This document shows positions 33,937 through 42,234 of a stretch of DNA of 64,000 nucleotides, piece by piece (position 1 is the stretch's first letter; each line of letters starts with the position of its first letter). This stretch comes from an uncultured Oceanospirillaceae bacterium (GTDB lineage: Bacteria > Pseudomonadota > Gammaproteobacteria > Pseudomonadales > Balneatricaceae). Position numbers and translations under genes: made by a program. The notes beneath the pieces are model-generated. The model saw only the letters and a list, made by a program, of their open reading frames with translations. It ran no database searches and was not told the origin of the DNA. The stretch is taken from positions 62,001-126,000 of the forward strand of contig CAKZPE010000094.1 of the NCBI GenBank assembly GCA_937138495.1. Reading direction: 5' to 3'.

Positions 33937-34716
33937 ATGACCCGGCTACGCATCGTACAGCTCAGCGATATACACCTGACACCCTCTGCAGGAGAAGAAT
34001 TATACGGAGTTGAAACCGGCGACTCTCTCACGGCTGCTATACACAGCATTCAGCGCCTGCAACCAGCCGCTGATCTGATCATCGTCACAGGCGACATCAG
34101 CGAAGACGGATCACTGAAGAGTTATCAGCGTTTTTCGGAATCCATGGCCTCCCTGAACTGTCCGGTATATGTTTTACCGGGCAACCATGACCTGCCGGAC
34201 AATATGGCTCTGGCTTTTAAAGAAACGCCGGATATCAGATACCGGCAAAGCGCCAACATTCAGGGCTGGCATCTGCTGTTTCTGAACTCACAGGTACCCG
34301 GAGAAGAATTTGGCCAACTCGACCATTCAGATCTGGAACAACTCAGAGAGCAACTGAAAACCGCCGGTGATTCGCCGGTACTGGTCGCCCTGCATCACAC
34401 GCCGGGAAAAGTTTGCCCTTCTTCGGGGTGCCAGCTGCACAATCCGGATGCGCTGCTGAATATCCTTAACGATGCCCCGCACGTACAGGCGGTTATCGCC
34501 GGACACACCCATAACGACAGCGATAAAACGGTTAACGGAATGCGGGTTCTCACCTGCCCGTCCACCTTTGCGTATGCACATCACGCACAGCCGGAAGATA
34601 ACGTCGACCACGAAGATTTCTGGGCTGCACACAAACTGGATATCAGCCGGCAGGGTTACCGGATGACAGACCTGGATGAGCAAGGCATTTCAGCCACCGA
34701 AATTGTTTGGTTCTGA
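33937..34716 (+). CDS. Metallophosphoesterase, CpdA-like
   Basis: A 259-residue calcineurin-like phosphoesterase. The five blocks of the family are complete: QLSDIHL (D-x-H), TGDISEDG, GNHDLPDN, ALHHTP and AGHTHND. This layout matches CpdA-type 3',5'-cAMP phosphodiesterases with a Fe/Mn dimetal site. Cytoplasmic. cAMP as substrate is the likeliest but other phosphodiesters are possible. It is convergent with the methyltransferase gene (6 nt between stop codons) and shares its transcript with the cupin upstream. Confidence 0.85.
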   Translation: MTRLRIVQLSDIHLTPSAGEELYGVETGDSLTAAIHSIQRLQPAADLIIVTGDISEDGSLKSYQRFSESMASLNCPVYVLPGNHDLPDNMALAFKETPDIRYRQSANIQGWHLLFLNSQVPGEEFGQLDHSDLEQLREQLKTAGDSPVLVALHHTPGKVCPSSGCQLHNPDALLNILNDAPHVQAVIAGHTHNDSDKTVNGMRVLTCPSTFAYAHHAQPEDNVDHEDFWAAHKLDISRQGYRMTDLDEQGISATEIVWF

Positions 34717-34722
34717 ACGGGA

Positions 34723-35343
34723 TTACTGAACGGTCACCTTCCGGGCAATCACCGTATGCATATGCCAGTGTTTACTTCGCCCGAGTGCGGTCTTACCCTG
34801 CTCATCACGCTCATGGCGGTAAATGATCTTGAAGCCGGCAAACAATTCATCGACCTCAGAAGCCGTGAATGCGGATACATCATGATCCGGGCTGTTCACC
34901 CAGCTGTCGTGGACGCCCAGTAAATCCCCACTGAAAACCCCACCAACAGGTAGCGCAGCCACCAGCGTTTGCCAGACCTGTGGAAACGCCGGTTGCGGGC
35001 AGAAAAATAAGCTTGAATTAGCAATGACGAAGCTCACCGGTGAATAACAGAAATCACTGAAGTCTGCCTGTGTCAGCTGTAGCCGGGGGGACCCGCTGAA
35101 ACGTTGTCGGCACACATCGAGAGGTTCCTGACGCACATCAAAGCCATGTACGTCAAAACCCTGTTCCAGTAAATAAGCAATATCGCTGCCGGTTCCACAA
35201 CCACAATCCAGTGCCGTTTTGCTCAGTTCAGGATCAAGTGCCTGCAAGGCCATGGCGGTAAGTTTGCGATGCGGCTGAGCACTGACCCGGGCGTAATACT
35301 GCTGCCAACGCGCATCCGTTGCTTCATGATCCATATCTGGCAT
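34723..35343 (-). CDS. Class I SAM-dependent methyltransferase
   Basis: A 206-residue methyltransferase. Motif I is ALDCGCGTGSDIAYLL, with the acidic residue DVHGFDV in motif II and the LTQADFSDF segment in motif III; a late IIYRHERDE strand matches the fold. No substrate domain. The ATG three codons downstream (MDHEAT) is an equally good start. Cytoplasmic. Substrate is unknown. Confidence 0.88.
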   Translation of the reverse strand: MPDMDHEATDARWQQYYARVSAQPHRKLTAMALQALDPELSKTALDCGCGTGSDIAYLLEQGFDVHGFDVRQEPLDVCRQRFSGSPRLQLTQADFSDFCYSPVSFVIANSSLFFCPQPAFPQVWQTLVAALPVGGVFSGDLLGVHDSWVNSPDHDVSAFTASEVDELFAGFKIIYRHERDEQGKTALGRSKHWHMHTVIARKVTVQ

Positions 35344-35363
35344 ATATCCTTTTAAAAACCGGC

Positions 35364-35879
35364 TTATTTTGCCGAACGATAATAACGGCTGCGCGCCAGC
35401 ATTTCATCCCGCTGCAGTTCCAGCCGGTCAATTTTGAATTCGTAGTAAGCCTCGCCGAAACCGCCACCCAGGGTGTAATCCATATCGGCACTGTAAAGGA
35501 ACTGCCGGGCGGTGCTGATCTGTCTTTCAATCCGGTAAACGGCCTCTCCTTCATCATACCCTTTCAGGAATTCAGCTTCGTTATGGTCGGTACAGAATCC
35601 CTGATACTCATAGCCTCCGCGGCCTGCCTTAAAGCCTGACTCAGGGGTACAAAAATCCGGTACACCGGCCTTATGGCCCGCACTGTACGCATCAAAATCC
35701 GGGCTGACACCGTAATCAAAGCAGGCTTCACGGTGCTGGCTATACCGGTCGGTTGTCAGGCCTTTCATGGCATCCGCATACCCAATGTCCTGCCACTCTC
35801 CTCCCACACATTGTTCTTTACTCAAACTTGCGCAGGCAGACAACAGCATCGCCGCTGCCAACATCCATATATATTTCAT
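35364..35879 (-). CDS. DUF2799-type lipoprotein
   Basis: About 171 residues from MKYIWMLAAAMLLSACAS. LSAC is a lipobox, so the protein is a lipoprotein. The mature region has repeated Gly/Tyr/Cys patterns (QDIGYADAMKGL, AYSAGHKAGVPDFC, EYQGFC) characteristic of DUF2799, whose function is unknown. I start at this ATG because GAGGCG lies 8 nt before; an ATG two codons upstream is too close. It lies 21 nt before the methyltransferase gene on the same strand. Confidence 0.85.
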   Translation of the reverse strand: MKYIWMLAAAMLLSACASLSKEQCVGGEWQDIGYADAMKGLTTDRYSQHREACFDYGVSPDFDAYSAGHKAGVPDFCTPESGFKAGRGGYEYQGFCTDHNEAEFLKGYDEGEAVYRIERQISTARQFLYSADMDYTLGGGFGEAYYEFKIDRLELQRDEMLARSRYYRSAK

Positions 35880-36013
35880 AACCATCGCCTCTGAACTGGC
35901 TGCATATGATCTTCTGACACACATTTACCCCGGTGATTCCATTATATCCCGGTTAAGTATGGCCGGTATTCAGGCACAGGCAATCTGCGACAGTCAACCG
36001 AATAACCTAAACA

Positions 36014-36523
36014 CTACCGGTGCAACAACGAAAAGGTTCCGATCAGTATCCCCCTTTTATCATGCACGCCAACAGCAACATCCAGGCCCCGGACTTCCTG
36101 CAGTAACCGGGCGGTTTCATAGCGAATATCCAGAATCACGTCAGCACAGGCATCGCCTTCAAGAGCAACCACCCAATAACCTGCATCAAAGCTGTTCAGG
36201 ATAAAATTCCAGCGGGAATCCACATAAAACCGGTTCCAGACACTTCTGCCAAAGACATCATGTTTCAGATCACCCGCCATAAGCGTGAAACGTTCAGCAG
36301 GGACAGAAAAGCGTACCGGATCCCCCCGGTAACAATGCTGACCGACAGTATAAATATTCTGCCCTGGCTGAATGCTGATCTGCTTTCGGAAGCGGTAACT
36401 AAACCCGGACTCAGTGATGACTTCCGGGCCCATATCAGCATCAGCCCGGTCACCGGACATCCCCTCAGGGGCCACAGACAACGAAATAACCAGCAAACAT
36501 ACCCGTGTGATCTGCAGAGACAT
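36014..36523 (-). CDS. Hypothetical secreted protein
   Basis: About 169 residues from MSLQITRVCLLVISLSVAPEG, a probable signal peptide. The mature part has beta strands (YRFRKQISIQPGQNIYTVGQHCY; FRFSVPAERFTLM; VWNRFYVDSRWNFILNSFDAGYWVVALEGD). I recognise no family. The frame remains open 30 codons upstream, but those codons code for a basic, Arg-rich and unlikely leader. It has no close partner and is followed by the lipoprotein gene on the same strand at a distance of about 135 nt. Confidence 0.5.
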   Translation of the reverse strand: MSLQITRVCLLVISLSVAPEGMSGDRADADMGPEVITESGFSYRFRKQISIQPGQNIYTVGQHCYRGDPVRFSVPAERFTLMAGDLKHDVFGRSVWNRFYVDSRWNFILNSFDAGYWVVALEGDACADVILDIRYETARLLQEVRGLDVAVGVHDKRGILIGTFSLLHR

Positions 36524-36640
36524 TAACCGGCAACAACGCCGGTACAGTCTTGCGGGGGAAGGACGATTCACACCCTGAAGCGACAAAAACACTGATGATA
36601 ACCGCACAGCCATTTTCCTCCGTTAAAAATGCGCCTGTAC

Positions 36641-36672
36641 AAAAAACCGGCCGCTGTCAGGACAACGGCCGG
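36641..36672 (-). terminator. Intrinsic terminator of the gabD-like gene
   Basis: On the minus strand CCGGCCG, a 12-nt loop, CGGCCGG and T6. It lies about 125 nt after the dehydrogenase stop codon. Confidence 0.88.
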
Positions 36673-36797
36673 CACGCAGAATCCATTCTGCCCTTACTAT
36701 GAAAGTACTGCTGACAGCAGACAACCGAATTCCACCTGACTCACTTATGAAGTTAAGCCTTGCGAAATAAAAGGGTGTTACCTGCGTCAGCCACCAC

Positions 36798-38261
36798 TTA
36801 ACCGTTTATACCGCCCAACAGGGTATATTTAATCTCCAGATAATCTTCGATGCCGTACTTTGAACCTTCACGCCCGACTCCGGATTCTTTAACACCGCCA
36901 AAAGGAGCCACTTCAGTTGAAAGAATGCCTTCATTTACCGCGACCATGCCGTACTCCAGCCCTTCAGAGACCCGGAACACCCGCCCCAGGTCCCGGCTGA
37001 AGAAATACGCCGCCAGGCCATACTCGGTATCATTCGCCATTTGAATAGCTTCCGCTTCCGTTTCAAACCGGAACAGTGGCGCTATCGGGCCGAAGATTTC
37101 CTCTTTTGCCACCCGCATCTGCGGTGTCACATCCGCCAGTACCGTTGGTTCAAAGAAGTTACCGCCCAGCGCATGAGGCTGTCCGCCACATAACACCCGG
37201 GCACCTTTTTCCACGGCATCGTTCAGCATGCCGGTGACTTTATCTACTGCCTGACCGTTTATCATCGGCCCCTGCTGAAAATTGCCTTCCAGACAGTTGC
37301 CGGTTTGCAGCTTCGCTACTTCCGCTGCATACATAGCCGCAAACTCATCATAAACACCGCTCTGTACCAGTACCCGGTTAGCACAGACACAGGTCTGACC
37401 GGCATTCCGGAACTTAGAGGCAATTGCTCCCTGAACCGCTTTATCCAGATCCGCATCATCAAAGATGATCAGCGGCGCATTACCGCCCAGTTCCAGCGAC
37501 ATCTTCTTCACAGTATCCGCACACTGACGCATCAGTTGCTTGCCCACCGCCGTAGAGCCGGTAAACGACAACTTACGTACCACCGGGCTGTCGGTCAGGG
37601 TTTTACCCACTTCAACCGGGCGCTTAGTGGTTACCACATTCAGTACTCCGGCAGGAATACCGGCCCGCTCCGCCAGTACCATCAGGGCCAGCGCCGATAA
37701 CGGCGTATCCTCTGCAGGCTTGAGTACCATGGTGCAGCCCGCCGCCAGTGCAGGGGCCGCTTTACGGGTGATCATGGCATTCGGGAAGTTCCAGGGGGTA
37801 ATGGCTGCCACCACACCGATAGGTTCTTTCGTCACCATAATGCGCTTATCCGCCGCATGGGTCGGAATCACGTCACCGTAAGTGCGCTTGCCTTCTTCTG
37901 CAAACCACTCAATAAAGGATGCGCCGTACATCACTTCGCCACCGGTTTCCACCAGCGGCTTACCCTGCTCAGCCGTCATCAGGATGGCCAGGTCATCTTT
38001 CGCCGCTACAATCAGCTCATACCATTTACGCAGCACTGCTGCCCGTTCTTTAGCTGTTTTTGCTTTCCACAGAGGCAACGCCGCATTCGCCGCATCAATC
38101 GCCCTTTGAGTTTCAGCGCTGCCCATATCCGGAACCGTTGCCAGCTGTTCACCGTTGGCAGGGTTTAACACCGCATTAATGCCTGCTTCATCAGCATCCA
38201 GCCACTGGCCATTAATATATGCCTGCTGACGGAACAGTTCCTGATCCTGTAAATTCAACAT
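36798..38261 (-). CDS. gabD: Aldehyde dehydrogenase, GabD-like (succinate/glutarate semialdehyde)
   Basis: A 487-residue NAD(P)-dependent aldehyde dehydrogenase, the usual GabD length. Catalytic residues are in SLELGGNAP (general base Glu) and FRNAGQTCVCANR (nucleophile Cys); NAD-binding strand TPWNFPNA is also present. The N-terminal INGQWLDADEAGINAVLNPANGE and the FAEEGKRTYGD segments fit GabD/GabD-like enzymes, which oxidise succinate semialdehyde or glutarate semialdehyde. It would serve putrescine and cadaverine degradation after the PuuA/PuuB steps, and its neighbour genes act on glutarate. It has its own terminator and lies downstream of the glutarate operon's terminator. Confidence 0.9.
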   Translation of the reverse strand: MLNLQDQELFRQQAYINGQWLDADEAGINAVLNPANGEQLATVPDMGSAETQRAIDAANAALPLWKAKTAKERAAVLRKWYELIVAAKDDLAILMTAEQGKPLVETGGEVMYGASFIEWFAEEGKRTYGDVIPTHAADKRIMVTKEPIGVVAAITPWNFPNAMITRKAAPALAAGCTMVLKPAEDTPLSALALMVLAERAGIPAGVLNVVTTKRPVEVGKTLTDSPVVRKLSFTGSTAVGKQLMRQCADTVKKMSLELGGNAPLIIFDDADLDKAVQGAIASKFRNAGQTCVCANRVLVQSGVYDEFAAMYAAEVAKLQTGNCLEGNFQQGPMINGQAVDKVTGMLNDAVEKGARVLCGGQPHALGGNFFEPTVLADVTPQMRVAKEEIFGPIAPLFRFETEAEAIQMANDTEYGLAAYFFSRDLGRVFRVSEGLEYGMVAVNEGILSTEVAPFGGVKESGVGREGSKYGIEDYLEIKYTLLGGING

Positions 38262-38336
38262 CTTATCTCCTGAATTCTCTGTGGAACCTTTGCTAAACGG
38301 TTGCTTCGGGCAGCCCTCTGCAAAAGTATCCGGTAT

Positions 38337-38361
38337 AAAAAAACCGCCAACGGGCGGTTTT
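38337..38361 (-). terminator. Intrinsic terminator of the gcdH-CoA-transferase operon
   Basis: On the minus strand AAAACCGCC, a 4-nt loop and GGCGGTTTTTTT. It lies about 25 nt after the CoA-transferase stop codon. Confidence 0.92.
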
Positions 38362-38386
38362 CAGTATGCATAACCCGGCTGCAGCG

Positions 38387-39592
38387 TTAGCTGATCACCC
38401 GGTCCTGACGTAACTTGGCTATCTCGGCGGCATCCAGCCCCAGCTGCTGCAGCACTTCATCACTGTGCTCCCCCAGTAACGGCGATGCCGACCGGTGTTC
38501 TACCGGCGTCGCCGAGAACTTCACCGGATTTGCGACCCCCGGGACGGAACCGATTTCCGGATGTTGCAGATCAACCTGCATATTCCGGTGCTGTACCTGC
38601 GGATCACTGAACACCTGATCCAGCGTATTGATAGGCCCACAGGGCACCCCACAACTTTCCAGCTGAGTCAGCCACCAGTCACTGCTGTTCTGCTGCATCA
38701 GTTGTTTAATCAGCGGGATCAGGTCATCACGGTTTGCCACCCGCTGCGGGTTAGTGGAAAACGCCGGATTATCTGCCAGATCTGCAGCCCCTGCCAGCTC
38801 ACAGAACGCCCGGAACTGGCTGTCATTCCCCACCGCCAGAATGATATGACCATCAGCGGTCGCAAACGCCTCATAAGGCACAATATTCGGATGGGCATTG
38901 CCCAGCCGCGGCGGATCCTGCTCAGCCACCAGATAATTCATTGCCTGATTCGCCAGCGCCGCCACCTGAACATCCAGCAAAGACATATCGATGTACTGTC
39001 CTTCGCCGGACTGTTCCCGGTGCAGTAACGCCGCCTGAATGGCTGTCACGGCATACAGGCCGGTCATCACATCCGCCAGGGCCACACCTACTTTCATCGG
39101 CTGCCCTTCAGGCTCTCCTGTGATACTCATCAGGCCACCCATGGCCTGAATCATAAAGTCGTAACCGGCGCGCTGTTTGTAAGGGCCGTCCTGACCAAAC
39201 CCGGTAATTGAGCAATACACTAACCGGGGATTCACGGCTTTCAGGCCGGCATAATCCAGCCCGTATTTCGCCAGCCCGCCAACCTTGTAGTTCTCGATAA
39301 CCACATCCACATCAGCCGCCAGCAAACGCACCAGCGCCTGCCCTTCAGCCGTGGTGATATCAATAGCGACGGACTTTTTGCCCCGGTTTGCGCTGTGATA
39401 ATACGCCGCGTCACCGGGGTTACCTTCTGCATCCTTAACGAAAGGAGGCCCCCAGCGGCGGGTATCATCGCCGCTGCCCGGGCGTTCAACCTTAATAACT
39501 TCGGCACCGTAATCGGCCAGTGTCTGCCCGGCCCAGGGGCCCGCCAGAATGCGGCTGAGATCCAGTACCCGAATATGTGAAAGTGCGCCCAT
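38387..39592 (-). CDS. CaiB/BaiF family CoA-transferase, probably succinyl-CoA:glutarate type
   Basis: A 401-residue class III CoA-transferase. Family marks are IRVLDLSRILAGPWAGQTLADYGAEVIKVERP at the N-terminus and GQYIDMSLLDVQVAALANQ, which holds the catalytic Asp region; DRRGPPFVKDAEGN is typical of the glutaryl/mesaconyl branch. It lies 18 nt after gcdH, in one operon. Glutaryl-CoA dehydrogenase needs glutaryl-CoA, so a glutarate-specific transferase is the probable activity. The alternative is another dicarboxylate CoA transfer; the family is too broad to be certain. Confidence 0.85.
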   Translation of the reverse strand: MGALSHIRVLDLSRILAGPWAGQTLADYGAEVIKVERPGSGDDTRRWGPPFVKDAEGNPGDAAYYHSANRGKKSVAIDITTAEGQALVRLLAADVDVVIENYKVGGLAKYGLDYAGLKAVNPRLVYCSITGFGQDGPYKQRAGYDFMIQAMGGLMSITGEPEGQPMKVGVALADVMTGLYAVTAIQAALLHREQSGEGQYIDMSLLDVQVAALANQAMNYLVAEQDPPRLGNAHPNIVPYEAFATADGHIILAVGNDSQFRAFCELAGAADLADNPAFSTNPQRVANRDDLIPLIKQLMQQNSSDWWLTQLESCGVPCGPINTLDQVFSDPQVQHRNMQVDLQHPEIGSVPGVANPVKFSATPVEHRSASPLLGEHSDEVLQQLGLDAAEIAKLRQDRVIS

Positions 39593-39610
39593 CGGAACCT
39601 CCCGCCTGCC

Positions 39611-40798
39611 TTAGAAGAACGCCTGAATGCCCGTCTGGGCACGGCCCAGAATCAGTGCATGCACATCGTGGGTGCCTTCATAGGTGTTCACTGCTTCCAG
39701 ATTCATGACGTGGCGGATAACACCGAACTCATCAGAAATACCGTTGCCGCCATGCATATCCCGGGACATCCGTGCAATGTCCAGCGACTTACCGCAGTTG
39801 TTACGTTTCAGCATAGAGATCAGCTCAACCGGGCAGGCATCCTGATCCATCAGACGCCCCATCTGCAAACACGCCTGCAGACCAAGGGTAATTTCCGTCT
39901 GCATATCAGCCAGCTTTTTCTGAATCAGCTGATTAGCGGCCAGCGGGCGGCCAAACTGAATCCGGTCAAGCGTGTACTGACGGGCACTGTGCCAGCAGAA
40001 CTCAGCAGCCCCCAGTGCGCCCCACGCAATGCCGTAACGGGCTTTATTCAGACAACCAAACGGACCGGCCAGTCCCTGTACATCAGGGAAGATATTCTCT
40101 TCCGGTACAAACACATCATCCATCACGATCTCGCCGGTTACCGATGCCCGCAGAGAGAATTTACCCTCAATCTTCGGTGCACTCAGACCCTGCATACCTT
40201 TTTCAAGAATGAAGCCGCGTACCACACCGTCCAGCTTGGCCCAGACCACAAACACATCCGCCACCGGCGAATTGGTGATCCACATCTTGGCACCTTTCAG
40301 CTGATAGCCGCCATCGACCTTTACCGCACGGGTTTTCATATTATTCGGATCAGAGCCCACGTCCGGCTCAGTCAGACCAAAGCAACCAATCCACTCTCCG
40401 CTGGCCAGCTTTGGCAGATATTTCATGCGCTGCGCTTCAGTGCCATAGCTGTAGATAGGGTGCATTACCAGAGAAGACTGCACACTCATCGCAGAGCGGT
40501 AACCGCTGTCGACCCGCTCAACTTCACGGGCCACCAGGCCGTAACAGACATAGTTCACATCCGCGCCGCCGTACTGTTCCGGCAAGGTAGACCCCAGCAG
40601 ACCCAGTTCACCCAGTTCAGGCATGATTTCAGTATGGAAAATTTCGTGACGGTTGGCTTCGGTTACCCGGGGCAACAGCCGCTCCTGGCAGTATTCTCTT
40701 GCCGTATCACGCACCATGCGTTCTTCTTCGCTCAGTTGCGCTTCAACAGATAACGGATCCTGCCAGTCAAACGCCGGCTTTTTAACAGACTTACTCAT
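39611..40798 (-). CDS. gcdH: Glutaryl-CoA dehydrogenase
   Basis: About 395 residues; an FAD acyl-CoA dehydrogenase that oxidises and decarboxylates glutaryl-CoA to crotonyl-CoA. Marks: DWQDPLSVEAQLSEEERMVRD at the start, the active-site Glu segment NTYEGTHDVHAL (catalytic base), CFGLTEPDVGSDP and the flavin contact ITNSPVADVFVVWAK. GcdH-type enzymes carry this EGTHDVH motif. I start at MSKSVKKPAFDWQD because AGGG is 8 nt upstream; the open frame continues far upstream antisense to another gene and is ignored. First gene of the operon with the CoA-transferase; a strong palindrome lies in its promoter. Confidence 0.92.
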   Translation of the reverse strand: MSKSVKKPAFDWQDPLSVEAQLSEEERMVRDTAREYCQERLLPRVTEANRHEIFHTEIMPELGELGLLGSTLPEQYGGADVNYVCYGLVAREVERVDSGYRSAMSVQSSLVMHPIYSYGTEAQRMKYLPKLASGEWIGCFGLTEPDVGSDPNNMKTRAVKVDGGYQLKGAKMWITNSPVADVFVVWAKLDGVVRGFILEKGMQGLSAPKIEGKFSLRASVTGEIVMDDVFVPEENIFPDVQGLAGPFGCLNKARYGIAWGALGAAEFCWHSARQYTLDRIQFGRPLAANQLIQKKLADMQTEITLGLQACLQMGRLMDQDACPVELISMLKRNNCGKSLDIARMSRDMHGGNGISDEFGVIRHVMNLEAVNTYEGTHDVHALILGRAQTGIQAFF

Positions 40799-40844
40799 GT
40801 TCATTGCCCTTGAAAATCGATGTCCGGATAACTGAAAACTCATA

Positions 40845-40887
40845 CTACCCCCCTCAGACAGAAGGGGTACATACCCCTTATGGGTAG
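40845..40887. promoter_or_regulatory. Palindromic operator candidate between gcdH and the GAF-GGDEF gene
   Basis: AAGGGGTA-CA-TACCCCTT (40862-40879) is a perfect 8-bp inverted repeat. CTACCC upstream and GGGTAG downstream form a second, wider pair around it. It lies about 65 bp upstream of gcdH and about 160 bp upstream of the divergent cyclase gene. The position suits a regulator of gcdH, but none of the nearby genes obviously encodes it. Confidence 0.62.
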
Positions 40888-41041
40888 CACAAATCCATAA
40901 AAACTGTATTCCCTGCCTATTTTGATAGATATTAAAAAACGATACGTTGATACAGATCTTGCTGATCCCATTGCACCCCACAAAAAGAACCGACAGCATA
41001 GTGTTAAGACGGATAGAAATACTCCAGGTAAAGGTGATTAA

Positions 41042-42160
41042 ATGACGTACGCTTTTCCACTTCCGGATAATGAATCTCAGCGGCTGCTGGCGCTGGAAGA
41101 TTACGATATCCTCGACACACTTCCTGAACAGGCTTACGACGACATCGCCAGGCTGGCAGCCTTTGTCTGTGGCGTTGATAAAGCCATGGTAGCGTTCGTG
41201 GATACGGAGCGGAAATGGCATAAAGCCCGGCATAACATCGCCCCGGAAGAGGTTCCCCGCGGCTTCGCAATCTGCTCTCAGACCATTATGGGCAGCGAAC
41301 CCTTTATCGTGACCGATACGCTGGAAGACCCCCGGGTGAAGGATATCGGTATGGTCAACAATCCCCCTTACGTACGCTTCTATGCCGGAGTGCCACTCAT
41401 TGATGACGCCGGTCTGGCACTGGGCACCCTGTGCGCAGTGGATACCCAGCCCCGGACAATGACACAGGAACAAACCGAAGCACTGACCGCACTGGGCAAC
41501 CAGATCATGCAATTGTTGCGGCTTAGAAAATCCCTGAAAATTCTGGAAATGCGGGAACAGCAACTCTGCGAATCCAAGCAGCGGCTGGACAACGCCAACG
41601 ACGAACTGCGCCGCATGACCCTCACCGATGAACTCACCGGGCTGAATAACCGCCGGGCCTTTAATACCGCCCTTGATCATGAGACCCGGCAAGCCGGTAA
41701 CCGGGAGACACCCCTCAGCCTGCTGGTGATCGACATTGATCATTTTAAAACACTCAATGACAACCGCGGCCACACTTTTGGCGATCAGGTACTGACTCAG
41801 GTTGCTGAACGGCTGATGCAACGGGCCCGCAACCAGGATTTCTGCGCCCGCTACGGCGGCGAAGAATTTGTGATATTACTTCCGGGCACCCCGTTGGAAG
41901 GGGCCCTGAAACTGGCAGAAGCCTGCCGTCAGAATATTGAAGACAACCAGTTTGACGGTGAAACGCTGACCATCAGCATCGGCATTGCTGAATATGCAGG
42001 CCAACCGGCCGAGGCTTTCTTCGACTGTGCTGATAACGCTCTGCTCAGCGCCAAACAACAGGGCCGTAACTGCATTGTTACCGCCCCGAGCAGAACCTTT
42101 CGCCAAACGGATAAAGAGCCCTCAGCCGAACTGATAAAAAGCCCTCAGCCTGGCGAATAA
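41042..42160 (+). CDS. GAF-GGDEF protein, diguanylate cyclase
   Basis: A 372-residue cytoplasmic protein. An N-terminal GAF domain (about 20-160, with FAICSQTIMGSEPFIVTD and GVPLIDDAGLALGTLC), a short coiled coil (about 163-195), then a GGDEF domain starting TLTDELTGLNNRRAF with the active loop RYGGEEFVIL (intact GGEEF) and the tail ADNALLSAKQQGRN. It should make c-di-GMP from two GTP; an inhibitory I-site RxxD is not obvious before the loop. The C-terminal 15 residues come from a 23-bp tandem repeat that continues past the stop codon. Divergent from gcdH. Confidence 0.93.
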   Translation: MTYAFPLPDNESQRLLALEDYDILDTLPEQAYDDIARLAAFVCGVDKAMVAFVDTERKWHKARHNIAPEEVPRGFAICSQTIMGSEPFIVTDTLEDPRVKDIGMVNNPPYVRFYAGVPLIDDAGLALGTLCAVDTQPRTMTQEQTEALTALGNQIMQLLRLRKSLKILEMREQQLCESKQRLDNANDELRRMTLTDELTGLNNRRAFNTALDHETRQAGNRETPLSLLVIDIDHFKTLNDNRGHTFGDQVLTQVAERLMQRARNQDFCARYGGEEFVILLPGTPLEGALKLAEACRQNIEDNQFDGETLTISIGIAEYAGQPAEAFFDCADNALLSAKQQGRNCIVTAPSRTFRQTDKEPSAELIKSPQPGE

Positions 42161-42223
42161 AGAGCCCTCAGCCTGGTGAATAAAAAGCCCTCAGCCTGGC
42201 AATAAAAAGCCCTCAGCGGGCTC
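42111..42223. repeat. 23-bp tandem repeats at the end of the GGDEF gene
   Basis: Five units, 22-23 bp each, starting at 42111, 42134, 42157, 42180 and 42202; consensus ATAA(A/G)AGCCCTCAGCCTGGCGA. Because 23 is not a multiple of 3, each unit is read in another frame until the stop. The final unit completes an AGCCC-TCAGC-GGGCT hairpin that on the minus strand reads as a terminator. Confidence 0.85.
42202..42223 (-). terminator. Intrinsic terminator of bluB
   Basis: On the minus strand GAGCCC-GCTGA-GGGCT followed by TTTTATT. It overlaps the last 23-bp repeat unit, and the repeats further left look like copies of the stem's right half plus the T-tract. Confidence 0.75.
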
Positions 42224-42234
42224 AACAGAGAAAA

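Noticed and set aside
39659..40753. 364-codon plus-strand frame opposite gcdH
   Set aside because: Antisense shadow; gcdH is conserved end to end on the other strand.
40799..41821. Upstream extension of the gcdH reading frame by about 340 codons
   Set aside because: It runs antisense through the GAF-GGDEF gene; the residues match no acyl-CoA dehydrogenase and a good ribosome binding site lies at the internal ATG.
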